A stretch of DNA of 64,000 nucleotides from Candidatus Eiseniibacteriota bacterium (GCA_016712505.1 JADJQY010000002.1:186001-250000), one strand, 5' to 3'. Counted from the first letter of the stretch, positions 43,148 through 52,595 are shown. Program-made: numbers and translations. The notes: generated by a model from the sequence alone, not told the origin.

Positions 43148-44468
43148 ACTTGTCCGCCGATCGCTCGGTGAGACTCGAGAGATCGGAGCTGAAGAGGGCG
43201 CGGTTCTTCCCGCGCCCCTTCGCTTCCAGTAAGGCGCGGTTCGCGGCGTTCCAGAGTTCGCGCGCCGTGCGTCCGCCGTCCGGATGCATCGCCCCGCCGA
43301 TCGAGATCGTCACCTGGGCCAGTCGGGCCTCACCGTCGAGCGGCTTGATCTGGATCGGTTCCTCGGCCACCGCCGCACGGAGCCGCTCGGCGATCCGCCG
43401 CGCCTCTTCCACCGGGACCGGGGGGGCGAGAATCACGACGAACTCTTCGCCGCCGTAACGGGCCAAGGTGTCGGTGGTCCGAAGCGCCGCCTTGAGAACG
43501 CAGGCCACGGTGGCCAGCACCCGGTCCCCGCCGTCGTAGCCGTAGCGGGTGTTGAACGCCTTGAAGTCGTCGATATCGGCGATGAGCAGGGCCATCGATT
43601 GCGAGCGCCGCCGGGCGAGCGAGATCTCGCGCTCCAGCTGCTCCTCGTAGTAGGTCCGGTTGTAGATCCCGGTGAGGTAGTCATAGAAGATCAGCCCCTG
43701 CAGCCGGACCAGGGTCGAGAACAGCCCGCGGAAATGCTGGGCCAGGAGCAGCGCGAGGGCGATCCGGTCGGTCGGAAAGGGGTCGGTGCCGGCGCCTTCG
43801 AGCTGGAGCAGACCGCGCCATCCGGTCGCCTCATCGCCGATCCCGAGGAACAGGGTCGCCCGTCCGTCGGGCAGAGCGGTGACCAGCAGCACATGGTCGC
43901 GATCCCGGCCCAGGAGCTCGAGTTCCGGCCGCGGTGCCGGAAGCTGCTCCCACGCGATCTGGGGCCAGTCTTCCCCCGGGGGCATCTCCAGCGGGTGGAA
44001 CTCCACCCGCTCGGCCGGCACCTGGTCCTTCAGAATCTGGGGGAAGCGGGCAACCAGGTCGCGCGGTCCCATCACCCGTCCGCTGGCGATCAGGTTCGAC
44101 TGCAGGGTCAGGAGGTCCTGCACCTGATGATGCTTCAGTCCACCGCTGGCCGGCGGATCGAGCGGCAGCGGGATGCGCCGTACCGCTGGCCCCTGCGCGG
44201 CCTGGGGGAGGGAAAAGCTGAACCGGATGCGACGCTCCGGGTCCCGCACGACCAGGTGTTCATCGTCCCCTTCGGTGCGACGCTCGAGTACCACGAAGGC
44301 CCCGCGCTCGATGAGAGATTCGATGAGCTGACGAGCCAAGCACTCCACCCAGTGCGAACTTGGGGCGGTCCTGGCCTGTTCGAGCAGGTTGCGCTCGGCC
44401 GGTCGCAGTGAGGCGACGGGGATCAATTCGGTCAAAAACTGCGCGAGGGGAATGTTGACTCGTTTCAC
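43137..44468 (-). CDS. Diguanylate cyclase (GGDEF) with I-site
   Basis: The 443-residue protein starts at GTG 44468. The N-terminal 265 residues contain a GAF-like sensory region with no membrane helix. The GGDEF domain (about 270-430) has YDYLTGIYNRTYYEEQL, ADIDDFKAFNTRYGY and the active GGEEF signature (339-343). RTTD (330-333) lies five residues before it, the spacing of the c-di-GMP inhibitory I-site, so it is predicted to be catalytically active and product-inhibited. It is divergent from the small exported protein at 44785 across a two-promoter region. Confidence 0.94.
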   Translation of the reverse strand: MKRVNIPLAQFLTELIPVASLRPAERNLLEQARTAPSSHWVECLARQLIESLIERGAFVVLERRTEGDDEHLVVRDPERRIRFSFSLPQAAQGPAVRRIPLPLDPPASGGLKHHQVQDLLTLQSNLIASGRVMGPRDLVARFPQILKDQVPAERVEFHPLEMPPGEDWPQIAWEQLPAPRPELELLGRDRDHVLLVTALPDGRATLFLGIGDEATGWRGLLQLEGAGTDPFPTDRIALALLLAQHFRGLFSTLVRLQGLIFYDYLTGIYNRTYYEEQLEREISLARRRSQSMALLIADIDDFKAFNTRYGYDGGDRVLATVACVLKAALRTTDTLARYGGEEFVVILAPPVPVEEARRIAERLRAAVAEEPIQIKPLDGEARLAQVTISIGGAMHPDGGRTARELWNAANRALLEAKGRGKNRALFSSDLSSLTERSADKSEG

Positions 44469-44568
44469 GGCGCCCGGCGGTCCGGCTCCTTTGTTCGATC
44501 AGCGTTTGGCGAAGATGTGGTTCGTGAGGAAAAGTCCGGTGGCCTGCGCCGACCGACCAGCCGAGGGG

Positions 44569-44598
44569 ACTCTAGCAATCCTCCCGATCCCTGGGCAA
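44569..44598 (-). promoter_or_regulatory. Promoter for the GGDEF gene
   Basis: Read on the minus strand: TTGCCC (44598-44593), an 18-bp spacer and TAGAGT (44574-44569). The leader to GTG 44468 would be about 95 nt. Together with the plus-strand promoter at 44677 it accounts for the 316-bp gap. Confidence 0.45.
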
Positions 44599-44676
44599 GC
44601 CGCCGCTCGGAAACGATGCAAAGTCCGGCCGAAGGTTCGCCGATGAAAGAAAGGGGAGCCTCCTCGACACGAAGGA

Positions 44677-44706
44677 TTGCGCGCTCGGGAGGCGACTGTC
44701 TACACT
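44677..44706 (+). promoter_or_regulatory. Promoter for the small exported protein
   Basis: TTGCGC (44677-44682), an 18-bp spacer and TACACT (44701-44706), about 72 nt upstream of ATG 44785. Confidence 0.45.
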
Positions 44707-44784
44707 GTCCCTGCGCGGTCCCTTCGGATCTCTGCCGGGGGAGATCCTCACCCAGGGGCAGCGCTCCTCGCAAGGAGGTGCTCG

Positions 44785-45213
44785 ATGAAGCGGACAGCTG
44801 CGACTGGAACTGGTGCAATCGGCACTTGTCTTCAGAGCGGTAGCGCGATGACCAGAGCTTCCCAACCTGGAAGGTCCCTCCTCTGGTGCTGCGCAGGTGT
44901 CACCCTCGCGGCCACGATCCTGACGGTCGATCCGAGCTTCGCGCGTCGGCCCGACTGGCAGCAGGATCCGACCGCACCTGGCGTGACGCCCGACCCGGGA
45001 GGCCCGCCCCCAGGGGATGGTGGCGATGTGGACGCCGACGAACTCGGCACCTACGTCACCGCTCCGCCGAGCCGTGACCGCCTCGGGAACTCCCAGCAGA
45101 ACCGCGCGGGAGACCGCGTTCTGCCGGGAACGACATGGGAATCCGAATCTCGTGGCTGGACGGCCGACCGTGCCGTGATCTGGATCTGGAAGGTCGTGCT
45201 CACGACCTTCTGA
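44785..45213 (+). CDS. Small exported or membrane-anchored protein of unknown function
   Basis: AAGGAGGTG precedes ATG 44785, the strongest ribosome site in the window. The 142-residue product has a hydrophobic segment (about 29-49, SLLWCCAGVTLAATILTVDP) ending in FARR. A Pro/Gly/Asp-rich linker and a short C-terminus (AVIWIWKVVLTTF) follow. No family is recognised. The last codons form an inverted repeat (45189-45210). It lies just upstream of the sigma-54 activator and divergent from the GGDEF gene. Confidence 0.6.
   Translation: MKRTAATGTGAIGTCLQSGSAMTRASQPGRSLLWCCAGVTLAATILTVDPSFARRPDWQQDPTAPGVTPDPGGPPPGDGGDVDADELGTYVTAPPSRDRLGNSQQNRAGDRVLPGTTWESESRGWTADRAVIWIWKVVLTTF
45189..45210 (+). 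other. Inverted repeat over the last codons
   Basis: GAAGGTCGTG-CT-CACGACCTTC: two perfect 10-bp arms directly before the TGA stop. It could act as an RNA hairpin that slows 3' decay or terminates transcription; no T tract follows. Confidence 0.45.
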
Positions 45214-45390
45214 GCGTGAGCTCTTCCGATTCCGTTCACGCACCACGAGTCGACCCACGGCCCGCGCGACGCAGCCCGTCCTGTCCCTTCGGTGGCCGGT
45301 CGCAGTCACTGCCGGCTGAACCGATGTCAGGCATCGAATCGGTGTCGCTGTCGGACGTGGGGGGTCCAGTAGCCCAGGGGGAGGGAGTCC

Positions 45391-48300
45391 ATGGCGCATC
45401 CACCGGAATTCCGGCCGCCGAGCCCGGCTGCAGGCGACAGCCTGGATCTGATGGCCCTCGGTACCGCTCGCATCCATGTCGAGGCGAAGAACTACGGCGA
45501 GGCGATCGCGGCCTGCGAGCGCGCCCTCGCCGGCCATCCCACGTCCCGTGAAACGGTCACCATCCTGCGCTGGCTCGCCGCGGCTCTGGACGGCAAGGGG
45601 GCCTTTCAGGAAGCGATCGATCGGGTGGCGACGCTGCTCGACACCGACCCGATGCTCGAGTTGGAGGCCGACCCGGTCGAACTCGCGCACGCCCGCGTGG
45701 TGGTGAGCAAGTGCCATCTCGAACTCGGGGACTTGACCGCCTCCCGCCTCCAGGCCGAGCGCGCGGTGGCCCTGCTCGAGACGTCGAATCACACGCGGCT
45801 GCCTGAGTGGGGATTCGCAGAGAACCTGCTCGGTCACGTCGCTCTTCGCTCCGGGGACATCCAGCAGGCGCAAGTGCACTACCGCAAGGCGCTGGAGTGT
45901 TTCCAGAATGCGGGTGACGTGGCCCGCCTCGGGCTGGCCTACCTCAACCTGGGCAACGTCTACAAGCAACGGTGCGATTGGGAACGCGCGCTGGAGCACT
46001 TCCATGCCGCGTACTACCTGCGTCGGAACGAGGGCGCCTACCAGGACCAGGCGGGCATCCTGCTCAACATCGGCCAGGTGCAGATGAAGCTCGGCCGGCT
46101 CGAGGAGGCGCGCGAGCATGTGGAGCGGGCTCTCCGTCGGGCGATCGAGCTGAACGACCAGGTCCGGCAGGTGCGTGCCTACCTCACCTTGGCGCAGTGG
46201 CACCGGGAGTCTGGAGAGTACGAGGCGGCAAGCCAGGATCTGGCGGAGGCGCGCACCCTCTGGGCGCGGACCGACCTCGGGCGTGAAGGATGCCACCTCC
46301 TCCTGGAGGAGGCGGAACTGGCCCGCGATCTGGGAATGAACGAGACCGCGCGGGCGCGTCTCGCCGAGGCGAGCGACCGGATCGATCGGATCGCGCCGCG
46401 AGGCGACCTGAAGATCGACGCCCTTCTGCTCGAGGCTGATCTCGATATGGCCGAGGCCCGGTGGGACACAGCCCGGGACGCGCTCGATTCCGCGCTGCGA
46501 TTGGCCCGGGAGGACGGGAATCGCTACCAGGAGGGGCTCGCCCTCAGGTTGGAGATGCGACTGCTCGCGGCGACCGGGCACCTGAGCGAGGCCGAGCGGG
46601 TGCATGCGACGCTCGAGGAGCGGCACCGGCGCGGCGATGAGCGACCGGCTCTGGCTGGCGTGGCCGAGGTGCGGGCCGGCATCGAGCAGACGATTCGGGG
46701 TGATGCCGAGGCGGCGCTCCGATTCAACGTGCGGGCGCGGGACCTCTGGCGGCGGCTGCTCCTGCCGCGGCGCGCCGCAGCGGTCGAGCTGCGGATGGTC
46801 GAGAACCTGATTTCCCTCGGTCAACGGGCCGCGGCGCGCAACGCGCTCGAGATGGCGCGCGAGCAGCTGGTTGAACTGGGCGCCCCCGTGCGGGTGCTTT
46901 CCCGCGTCGAGCTGCTCGAACGGCGGATATCCCGCGAGGATGATGGGGCGGCGGCTTCGGCACCGGATGGACTGATCGCACTCCGTCGTCTGCAGGAAAT
47001 CGAAGGCTGGGACATTTCTCCGATCGAGCGGATGCGCTCCTGCTTGCGGGTGGTGGCCGAGGCGCTCGAGGCCGACGGCGCCTGGCTGGGCCGCAACGGC
47101 GCGGAAGGGATCGAACTGGTCGGCACCCAGTCGATGGCCCGTCTCGGCGGTCGTCGACTGCTCCCGACCGATGAACTGGTCGGCCTGGGTATCGGTTCGG
47201 CGGAGGCCGGCGCGGTTCCGCCCGGCGGAACTCCGCCCGGCGCCGGACCAGGCGGACTCGACCTGACGCGCGCGTCGTTCGTCTCCGGAACGCGCGCGGT
47301 GACCGAGGCCGATGGCGCCCCGCACAGCGCCATGCTGCTTCCGATCCGGGCGCACGGGCGGGATCACCTGATCTATCTCGAGCGGCGGTCGCGGGCCCGC
47401 GCCGGCTTCGGGCGCGGCGAGATGAACTTCGCCCTGGTACTGACCGAGGAGGTCGCGCGCATCCTGCCCAATACGCCGATCGAGCCGACCCAGACCGAGG
47501 ATGAAGCACTCGAGCGGCTGCGTCACGGAATCTACGTCGCCGACGTGATCACCGAGGATCCCCGCATGCTCGAGATCCTCTCCCTGATCCACAAGGTGAG
47601 CGACAGCGACCTCACCGTGCTGCTGCAGGGGGAGACCGGCACCGGGAAGAAGCTGCTCGCCCAGGCGATCCATCGGATTTCCGGCCGGCGCTCGCGAGCG
47701 TTGGTCACGGTCGACTGTGCGTCGCTGCCGGACAGCGTGCTCGAGAGCGAGCTTTTCGGTCACAAGAAGGGCGCCTTCACCGGCGCCATGCAGGACCGGA
47801 TCGGTCTGCTCGAGGAGGCGGACGGCGGCACCGTGTTCCTCGATGAGATCGACAAGGCGGGGCTGACCGTCCAGCGCCGGTTCCTCCACCTGCTCGATTC
47901 GGCCGAGATCCGACCGGTCGGCGCCACGACCTACCGCACGCTCGATGTGCGGGTGGTCTGTGCCACGAGTTGCCCCGATCTGAGGGTGATGGTCGAGGAG
48001 GGGAGATTCCTCAAGGATCTCTACTATCGGCTCAATGACATCTCGATCGTGGTCCCGGCGCTGCGGGACCGCCCCCAGGACGTCGAACTCCTCGCGCGCT
48101 GTTTCATCGAAAAGTTCGCCGGTTCGCTGCCGCGCGAAATCCGCGGCATCAGCCCAGCCTACATGGAGCGGATCAAGGCGCACTCGTGGCCGGGGAACGT
48201 CCGTGAACTGGAGAAGGCGATCCGGCGGTCGGTCACGCTCTGTGAGAACGGGGGATACCTGACCCCGACCCTGCTTCCGGCGCAAGTGCTCGAAGGATCC

Positions 48301-48489
48301 GCGGCCCCTCCGGCCAGCGCGACCCTCCGGGGGCGGGTGGAGGCCTTCGAGGCCCAACTCCTGCTCGAGACCCTGGAGAAGGTGCGGTGGAACAAGAGCC
48401 GCGCCGCGGTGGAACTCGGGCTTTCGCGGAAGGGGCTCAAGGCGAAGATCGAGCGGTACCGGCTCGATCGGCGTCGGCGCCGCGGTTGA
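45391..48489 (+). CDS. Sigma-54-dependent transcriptional activator with TPR and GAF-like sensor
   Basis: The 1032-residue protein starts at ATG 45391 (GGGAGGGAG upstream). Residues 10-500 are TPR repeats (YYLRRNEGAYQDQAGILLNI and others). A GAF-like sensor (about 540-690) follows. The AAA+ domain has Walker A GETGTGKK (from 748), GAFTGA (from 794, contacts sigma-54) and Walker B FLDEID. A Fis-type helix-turn-helix ends the protein (NKSRAAVELGLSRKGLKAKI). There is no receiver domain, so input is probably through TPR or GAF. The target promoter is not evident. Confidence 0.95.
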   Translation: MAHPPEFRPPSPAAGDSLDLMALGTARIHVEAKNYGEAIAACERALAGHPTSRETVTILRWLAAALDGKGAFQEAIDRVATLLDTDPMLELEADPVELAHARVVVSKCHLELGDLTASRLQAERAVALLETSNHTRLPEWGFAENLLGHVALRSGDIQQAQVHYRKALECFQNAGDVARLGLAYLNLGNVYKQRCDWERALEHFHAAYYLRRNEGAYQDQAGILLNIGQVQMKLGRLEEAREHVERALRRAIELNDQVRQVRAYLTLAQWHRESGEYEAASQDLAEARTLWARTDLGREGCHLLLEEAELARDLGMNETARARLAEASDRIDRIAPRGDLKIDALLLEADLDMAEARWDTARDALDSALRLAREDGNRYQEGLALRLEMRLLAATGHLSEAERVHATLEERHRRGDERPALAGVAEVRAGIEQTIRGDAEAALRFNVRARDLWRRLLLPRRAAAVELRMVENLISLGQRAAARNALEMAREQLVELGAPVRVLSRVELLERRISREDDGAAASAPDGLIALRRLQEIEGWDISPIERMRSCLRVVAEALEADGAWLGRNGAEGIELVGTQSMARLGGRRLLPTDELVGLGIGSAEAGAVPPGGTPPGAGPGGLDLTRASFVSGTRAVTEADGAPHSAMLLPIRAHGRDHLIYLERRSRARAGFGRGEMNFALVLTEEVARILPNTPIEPTQTEDEALERLRHGIYVADVITEDPRMLEILSLIHKVSDSDLTVLLQGETGTGKKLLAQAIHRISGRRSRALVTVDCASLPDSVLESELFGHKKGAFTGAMQDRIGLLEEADGGTVFLDEIDKAGLTVQRRFLHLLDSAEIRPVGATTYRTLDVRVVCATSCPDLRVMVEEGRFLKDLYYRLNDISIVVPALRDRPQDVELLARCFIEKFAGSLPREIRGISPAYMERIKAHSWPGNVRELEKAIRRSVTLCENGGYLTPTLLPAQVLEGSAAPPASATLRGRVEAFEAQLLLETLEKVRWNKSRAAVELGLSRKGLKAKIERYRLDRRRRRG

Positions 48490-48513
48490 CAGATTCAGGC
48501 AGTCTGGTAGTCT
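48486..48513 (+). promoter_or_regulatory. Promoter-like element overlapping the activator stop codon
   Basis: TTGACA (48486-48491, overlaps the TGA), a 16-bp spacer and TAGTCT (48508-48513). A terminator hairpin starts 18 nt downstream, so any transcript would meet it at once. Confidence 0.4.
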
Positions 48514-48530
48514 GCGCGAGCGATTGTCAG

Positions 48531-48564
48531 GACGGGTCGGCAACCCGCCGGCCCGTCATTTTTT
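48531..48564 (+). terminator. Rho-independent terminator
   Basis: GACGGG (48531-48536) pairs with CCCGTC (48552-48557), and an inner GGGT/ACCC pairing is possible. ATTTTTT follows. It closes the activator gene, or acts as an attenuator for ptsN. Confidence 0.75.
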
Positions 48565-48625
48565 CGTGGGCGCAGATCATTTCGCGCAGGTCCGAGGGGC
48601 ACGCCTCTCCGGAACGCAGCTGTCT

Positions 48626-48715
48626 GACCTGTGCCTCCCTGACCTGGGCTACCGTGACCTGGGCTACCGTGACCTGGGCTACCGTGACCTGGGCTACCGT
48701 GACTTGTGCCTCTCT
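48626..48715. repeat. 15-bp tandem repeat, 6 copies
   Basis: Four identical GACCTGGGCTACCGT units (48641-48700) are flanked on both sides by a variant (GACCTGTGCCTCCCT and GACTTGTGCCTCTCT). The array ends 48 nt before the ptsN-like start. Confidence 0.92.
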
Positions 48716-48762
48716 GAACGGCGCCGCCGCGCCGCAGGATTCGAGCGAGCAGACGAAGTGCA

Positions 48763-49227
48763 ATGAGCCTCACCGAACTGATCCAACGAGACTGCATCCA
48801 GCTCGACGTCCCCGCCGCGGACAAGGCGGAATTGATCCGGGCAATGGTCGAACGCCTCCGTTCGGCCGGGGTCGTGACCGATCCGGACGCCGTGCTCAAG
48901 GCGTTGCTCGAGCGGGAGCGGGTCATGAGCACCGGAATCGGCGGCGGGGTGGCGATCCCCCATGCCCAGAGTCCGGCCGTGCAGCGGCTCGCCGTTTCGC
49001 TCGCTCGGCCGCACGGCGAGATCGCGTTCGAGTCGCTGGATGAGAAGCCGGTCCGTCTCGTCTTCATGATCGTCGGCCCGGAAGAGCGGGGTGGCTTCAT
49101 CCGGATCCTGGCCCGCATCTCCCGCCTCCTCTACACCGGGGATCTGCAAAAGCGGATCCTGCTCGCCACCAGCCCGGACCAGGTCCAGGCGATCATCGCT
49201 GAAGAAGAAGAGAAGCTCCGACAGTAG
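48763..49227 (+). CDS. PTS EIIA-2 (PtsN-like) phosphotransfer protein
   Basis: The 154-residue product is an EIIA fructose/nitrogen-type domain with the phospho-acceptor His67 in GGVAIPHAQS and STGIGGG just before it. No EIIB or EIIC genes adjoin, so a regulatory role like EIIA-Ntr is more likely than sugar uptake. The preceding 273-bp gap holds a promoter-like element, a terminator and a repeat array. Confidence 0.9.
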   Translation: MSLTELIQRDCIQLDVPAADKAELIRAMVERLRSAGVVTDPDAVLKALLERERVMSTGIGGGVAIPHAQSPAVQRLAVSLARPHGEIAFESLDEKPVRLVFMIVGPEERGGFIRILARISRLLYTGDLQKRILLATSPDQVQAIIAEEEEKLRQ

Positions 49228-49713
49228 GTGGAGACGGAGGAGCCCAGATCGCAGGCGACCGGCGTTCCCCGCGGTCCCTCGGCCACCGGTGGCGGGAGTG
49301 TCGGAGCGGCAGTCTCCCGGCGACCCTGGCTGGCCGCGTGGTTGCCGGTCCTCCTCTTCGAGGCGGCAGTCCTCTACCTTTCCACCCGGCCGAATCTGCG
49401 GGTTCCGAGCGGGGTGCCCTATCTGGACAAGGTGGCGCATTTCGGGGAATATGCGGTTCTGGGTTGGTTGCTCTTCCGCGCGCTGCGCCTCTCGGGGGGC
49501 GGTCGGCGGGAGTCGGCCCTGAGCACGATCCTGGCCATTGCTTTCCTGGGCGCGGGCGACGAGGTCTTCCAAAGGCAGATCCCCGGGCGCTTCTCCTCTC
49601 TCCGCGATTGGCTGGCCGATCTGGCCGGGGGGATCGTCGGCGCCTTCCTGGCCGGGCGATTCGAGCGGCGGTGGCCGAAACTGTTCGGTCACCGGATCCC
49701 AGATCACGATTGA
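49228..49713 (+). CDS. VanZ-like family membrane protein
   Basis: GTG 49228 directly follows the EIIA stop. The 161-residue product has four hydrophobic helices. It carries the VanZ signatures YLDKVAHFGEYAVLGWLLF and GAGDEVFQRQIPGR, then RDWLADLAGGIVG. The function in non-enterococcal bacteria is unknown. Confidence 0.85.
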   Translation: METEEPRSQATGVPRGPSATGGGSVGAAVSRRPWLAAWLPVLLFEAAVLYLSTRPNLRVPSGVPYLDKVAHFGEYAVLGWLLFRALRLSGGGRRESALSTILAIAFLGAGDEVFQRQIPGRFSSLRDWLADLAGGIVGAFLAGRFERRWPKLFGHRIPDHD

Positions 49714-49775
49714 CGACGGGAGGGATCCCGTCCGCGGCGCCCGTCGGATGGGACCGGCGCGAGAAGGATTGCGAC

Positions 49776-51569
49776 ATGTTGCTTGAACATCTGTGGGATT
49801 GGCGCCGCACACACACCTGCGGCGAGTTGCGGGCCGGAAACGCGGGAGAGACGGTGCGGCTGGCCGGCTGGGTCCATCGCAACCGCGACCACGGCGGGGT
49901 GCTGTTCCTGGACCTTCGCGATCGTCACGGGCTCGTCCAGGTGGTCTTTCGCCCCGAGAGCCTGTCCGAAGCGGTCATGGAGAAGGCGCGCGCCCTGCGC
50001 AGCGAGTTCGTCCTCGCGGTGACCGGGACGGTGAGCGTCCGTCCGGACACCATGCAGAACCCCAACCTGGCTACCGGCGCGATCGAGGTGATGGCCACCG
50101 AGCTGCGAATCCTGAACGACGCGCAGACCCCGCCGTTCCAGATCGAGGATGAAACCACGGCCAGCGAAGACTTGCGGCTCGAGTACCGCTACCTCGATCT
50201 CCGGCGCCCCGATCTGGCCAAGGTGATCGGACTCCGCCACCGGATCACGATCGCGGTGCGCCGCTTCCTCGACAGTCAGGGGTTCTGGGAGATCGAGACC
50301 CCGATGCTCGTCCGCCCGACCCCGGAAGGGGCGCGCGACTACCTGGTTCCGAGTCGCGTGCATCCCGGCAGCTTCTATGCGCTGCCCCAGTCGCCGCAGC
50401 TCTACAAGCAGATCCTGATGGTCTCGGGCATGGATCGCTATTTCCAGATCGCACGGTGCCTGCGAGACGAGGACCTGCGCGCCGACCGCCAGCCCGAGCA
50501 TACCCAGATCGACCTCGAGATGTCGTTCGTCGGGGAATAGGATGTCTTCCGTCTGGTCGAGGGACTGCAGCGGGAGATCGTGCGCGAGGCAACCGGAGTG
50601 GAGGTGCCCCTTCCCTTCGAGCGGATCCCGTATCGCGTCTCGATGGATCGTTACGGCAGTGACAAGCCCGATCTGCGGTTCGACTTTCCGCTGGAGGATG
50701 CGACCGAGCTGGTCCGCGACTCCGGCTTCCAGGTCTTCGACGCCACCGTGGCGTCCGGCGGCGCGGTCAAGTGTCTGCGCGTGCCGGGCGGCGGCGCGCT
50801 CTCGCGTAAGGACCAGGACGAGCTCGAAGCTCTGGTCAAGACTTACGGCGCCAAGGGGCTGGCCCGGGCGAAGGTAAGCGGCGGTCAGCTCGACGGCGGG
50901 ATCGCCAAGTTCCTCCAGCCGGAGCTGCACCAGAAGTTGATCGCCCTGGTTTCCGCCGCGGAAGGCGACCTGCTCGCGCTGGTCGCGGACCGGCGCGACG
51001 TGGCCTGTCGCGCGCTCGGAGCGCTCCGGTCACGGATCGGCAACCAGTGGCTCAAGTCCCATCCGGAGGCGGCGGCGCAGTGGCGCTTCCTCTGGGTCAC
51101 CGAGTTCCCCCTCTTCGAACGGGATCCGGCGACCGGCGTGCTCGCGCCCGCCCATCACATGTTCACCATGCCGATGGAGGAAGATCTGCCGTACCTCGAG
51201 AGCGACCCGGAGCGGGTCCGCGGACGGCTCTACGACCTCGTGCTCAACGGATACGAGATGGGTTCGGGCTCGATCCGGATCCACCGTCGCGACGTGCAGG
51301 AGGCGGTGATGCGGGTGGTCGGCCTCTCCCTCGAAGACGCGGAGCGGAAGTTCGGCTTCCTGCTCAAGGCGTTTCAGTTCGGCGCACCGCCGCACGGCGG
51401 GATCGGCATGGGGCTCGACCGGTTGGTCATGCTCTTCGCCGGCCGCCAGTCGCTGCGCGACACCATCGCGTTCCCCAAGACCACCAGCGCCAGCTCGCTC
51501 ATGGACGGCTGTCCGGCGCCGGTCGACGCCGGCGACCTGAAGGAACTGCGGATCAACGTCCAGGAGTGA
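49776..51569 (+). pseudogene. aspS: Aspartyl-tRNA synthetase with an in-frame TAG
   Basis: The frame is continuous for 597 codons except TAG at 50538-50540 (codon 255), after QPEHTQIDLEMSFVGE and before DVFRLVEGL. Relatives have an acidic residue here, so a GAG-to-TAG change fits. Flanks are otherwise full and conserved: anticodon-binding OB fold, motif 2 (FQIARCLRDEDLRADRQPE), a GAD insert and motif 3 (GIGMGLDRLVMLFAG). AspRS is essential, so this is a sequencing error, a recent nonsense mutation with another copy elsewhere, or readthrough. TAG ends other genes here (ruvX, mltG), so recoding is unlikely. ATG 49776 begins the OB fold. Confidence 0.9.
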
Positions 51570-51639
51570 GACCGTTTCCCGCCCCCGGGCGGGAAACCAC
51601 GGCCGCGGCGCCGGCCCAAGCGCGCCCCAAGGAGATGGC

Positions 51640-52422
51640 ATGGCAGTGAACAATTCGGAAGAGGCGCGCATCGCGCTCTTCATCGACTTCGAGAACATCG
51701 CGCTCGGATTGCGCGGCAAGAAAAGCAAATCCTTCAACATCCACCGGATTCTCGAGCGCCTGCTGGAGAAGGGCCGGATCATCGCCAAGCGGGCCTATGC
51801 CGATTGGTCGCGCTATTCCGACTACAAGGGGAACCTGCACGAGGCGGCGATCGAGTTGATCGAGATCCCGAAGCGGGTGCAGACCGGGAAGAACTCGGCC
51901 GACATCCGGCTGGTGGTCGACGCGCTCGATCTCTGCTACACCAAGGAACATCTCGACACCTTCGTCGTCATGTCGGGCGACAGCGATTTCTCCCCGCTCG
52001 TCTCCAAGCTCAAGGAGAACAACAAGCGGGTGATCGGAATCGGTCTTCGCGATGCCACCTCCAATCTCCTGGCCGAGAACTGCGATGAGTTTCTCTTCTA
52101 CGAGGAGCTGATCGAGACGACCGAGCGGCAGGAGCGGCGGGCCCGGAGCGCCGAGAAAGCCGCCCCGTCCAAGCGCCAGGAGGCGTTCGATCTCCTGCTC
52201 GACGCGATCGAGGCTCTCCTGCGCGAGAACAAGGAGATCCTCTGGAGTTCGATGATCAAGGACACGATCAAGCGGAAGAAGCCGACCTTTTCCGAGAGCG
52301 CCTACGGCTTCCGGACCTTCAGCGAACTGCTGGAGGAGGCGGCCAAGAGCGGGATCATCAAGATCACCCGGGACGACCGATCGGGCGGCACCTACGTGGT
52401 GACCGAGGTCCGGTTCACCTAG
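51640..52422 (+). CDS. NYN-domain (LabA/DUF88) protein with LOTUS/OST-HTH domain
   Basis: The 260-residue product has an N-terminal NYN (PIN-like) nuclease fold with acidic sites in LFIDFENIAL (Asp16), KNSADIRLVVDALDL and MSGDSDFSPLV. A C-terminal LOTUS/OST-HTH module (about 178-255, KPTFSESAYGFRTFSELLEE) completes it. Such proteins bind or cleave structured RNA. It lies 70 bp after aspS on the same strand, with AAGGAG upstream of ATG 51640. Confidence 0.92.
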   Translation: MAVNNSEEARIALFIDFENIALGLRGKKSKSFNIHRILERLLEKGRIIAKRAYADWSRYSDYKGNLHEAAIELIEIPKRVQTGKNSADIRLVVDALDLCYTKEHLDTFVVMSGDSDFSPLVSKLKENNKRVIGIGLRDATSNLLAENCDEFLFYEELIETTERQERRARSAEKAAPSKRQEAFDLLLDAIEALLRENKEILWSSMIKDTIKRKKPTFSESAYGFRTFSELLEEAAKSGIIKITRDDRSGGTYVVTEVRFT

Positions 52423-52595
52423 GCCGGGGCCCGGCGCGGGCGCAGGCCCAAGTTTGGGCTCAGGATCAGGCTCGGGCTCGGGATCAGGATCCGAATGGTC
52501 CGACCTGGACCCCTGGGTGTATGCTCGCGGGATGCTGGTCTCGAAACGTCGGAGGGAAGGGGGATCCCTTGCCGGGCACGAGGAGGTTCTGGTTC

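Noticed and set aside
44526..44539. RNase P RNA-like motif (GAGGAAAAGTCCGG)
   Set aside because: Only the short motif matches; the other conserved RNase P blocks are absent and the region carries two divergent promoters.
44593..44640. c-di-GMP-I riboswitch-like stretch (GGGCAAGCC...GCAAAG)
   Set aside because: The P2 helix does not close properly, and the putative promoter at 44677 places it outside the downstream leader.
48524..48766. An 80-residue plus-strand frame with xDLxx repeats as a pentapeptide-repeat protein
   Set aside because: The repeats follow from the 15-bp DNA array; there is no good start or ribosome site, and the frame runs into the EIIA start region.
50538..50540. TAG recoded as a sense codon
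   Set aside because: Other genes in the window (ruvX, mltG) end in TAG at their natural ends.
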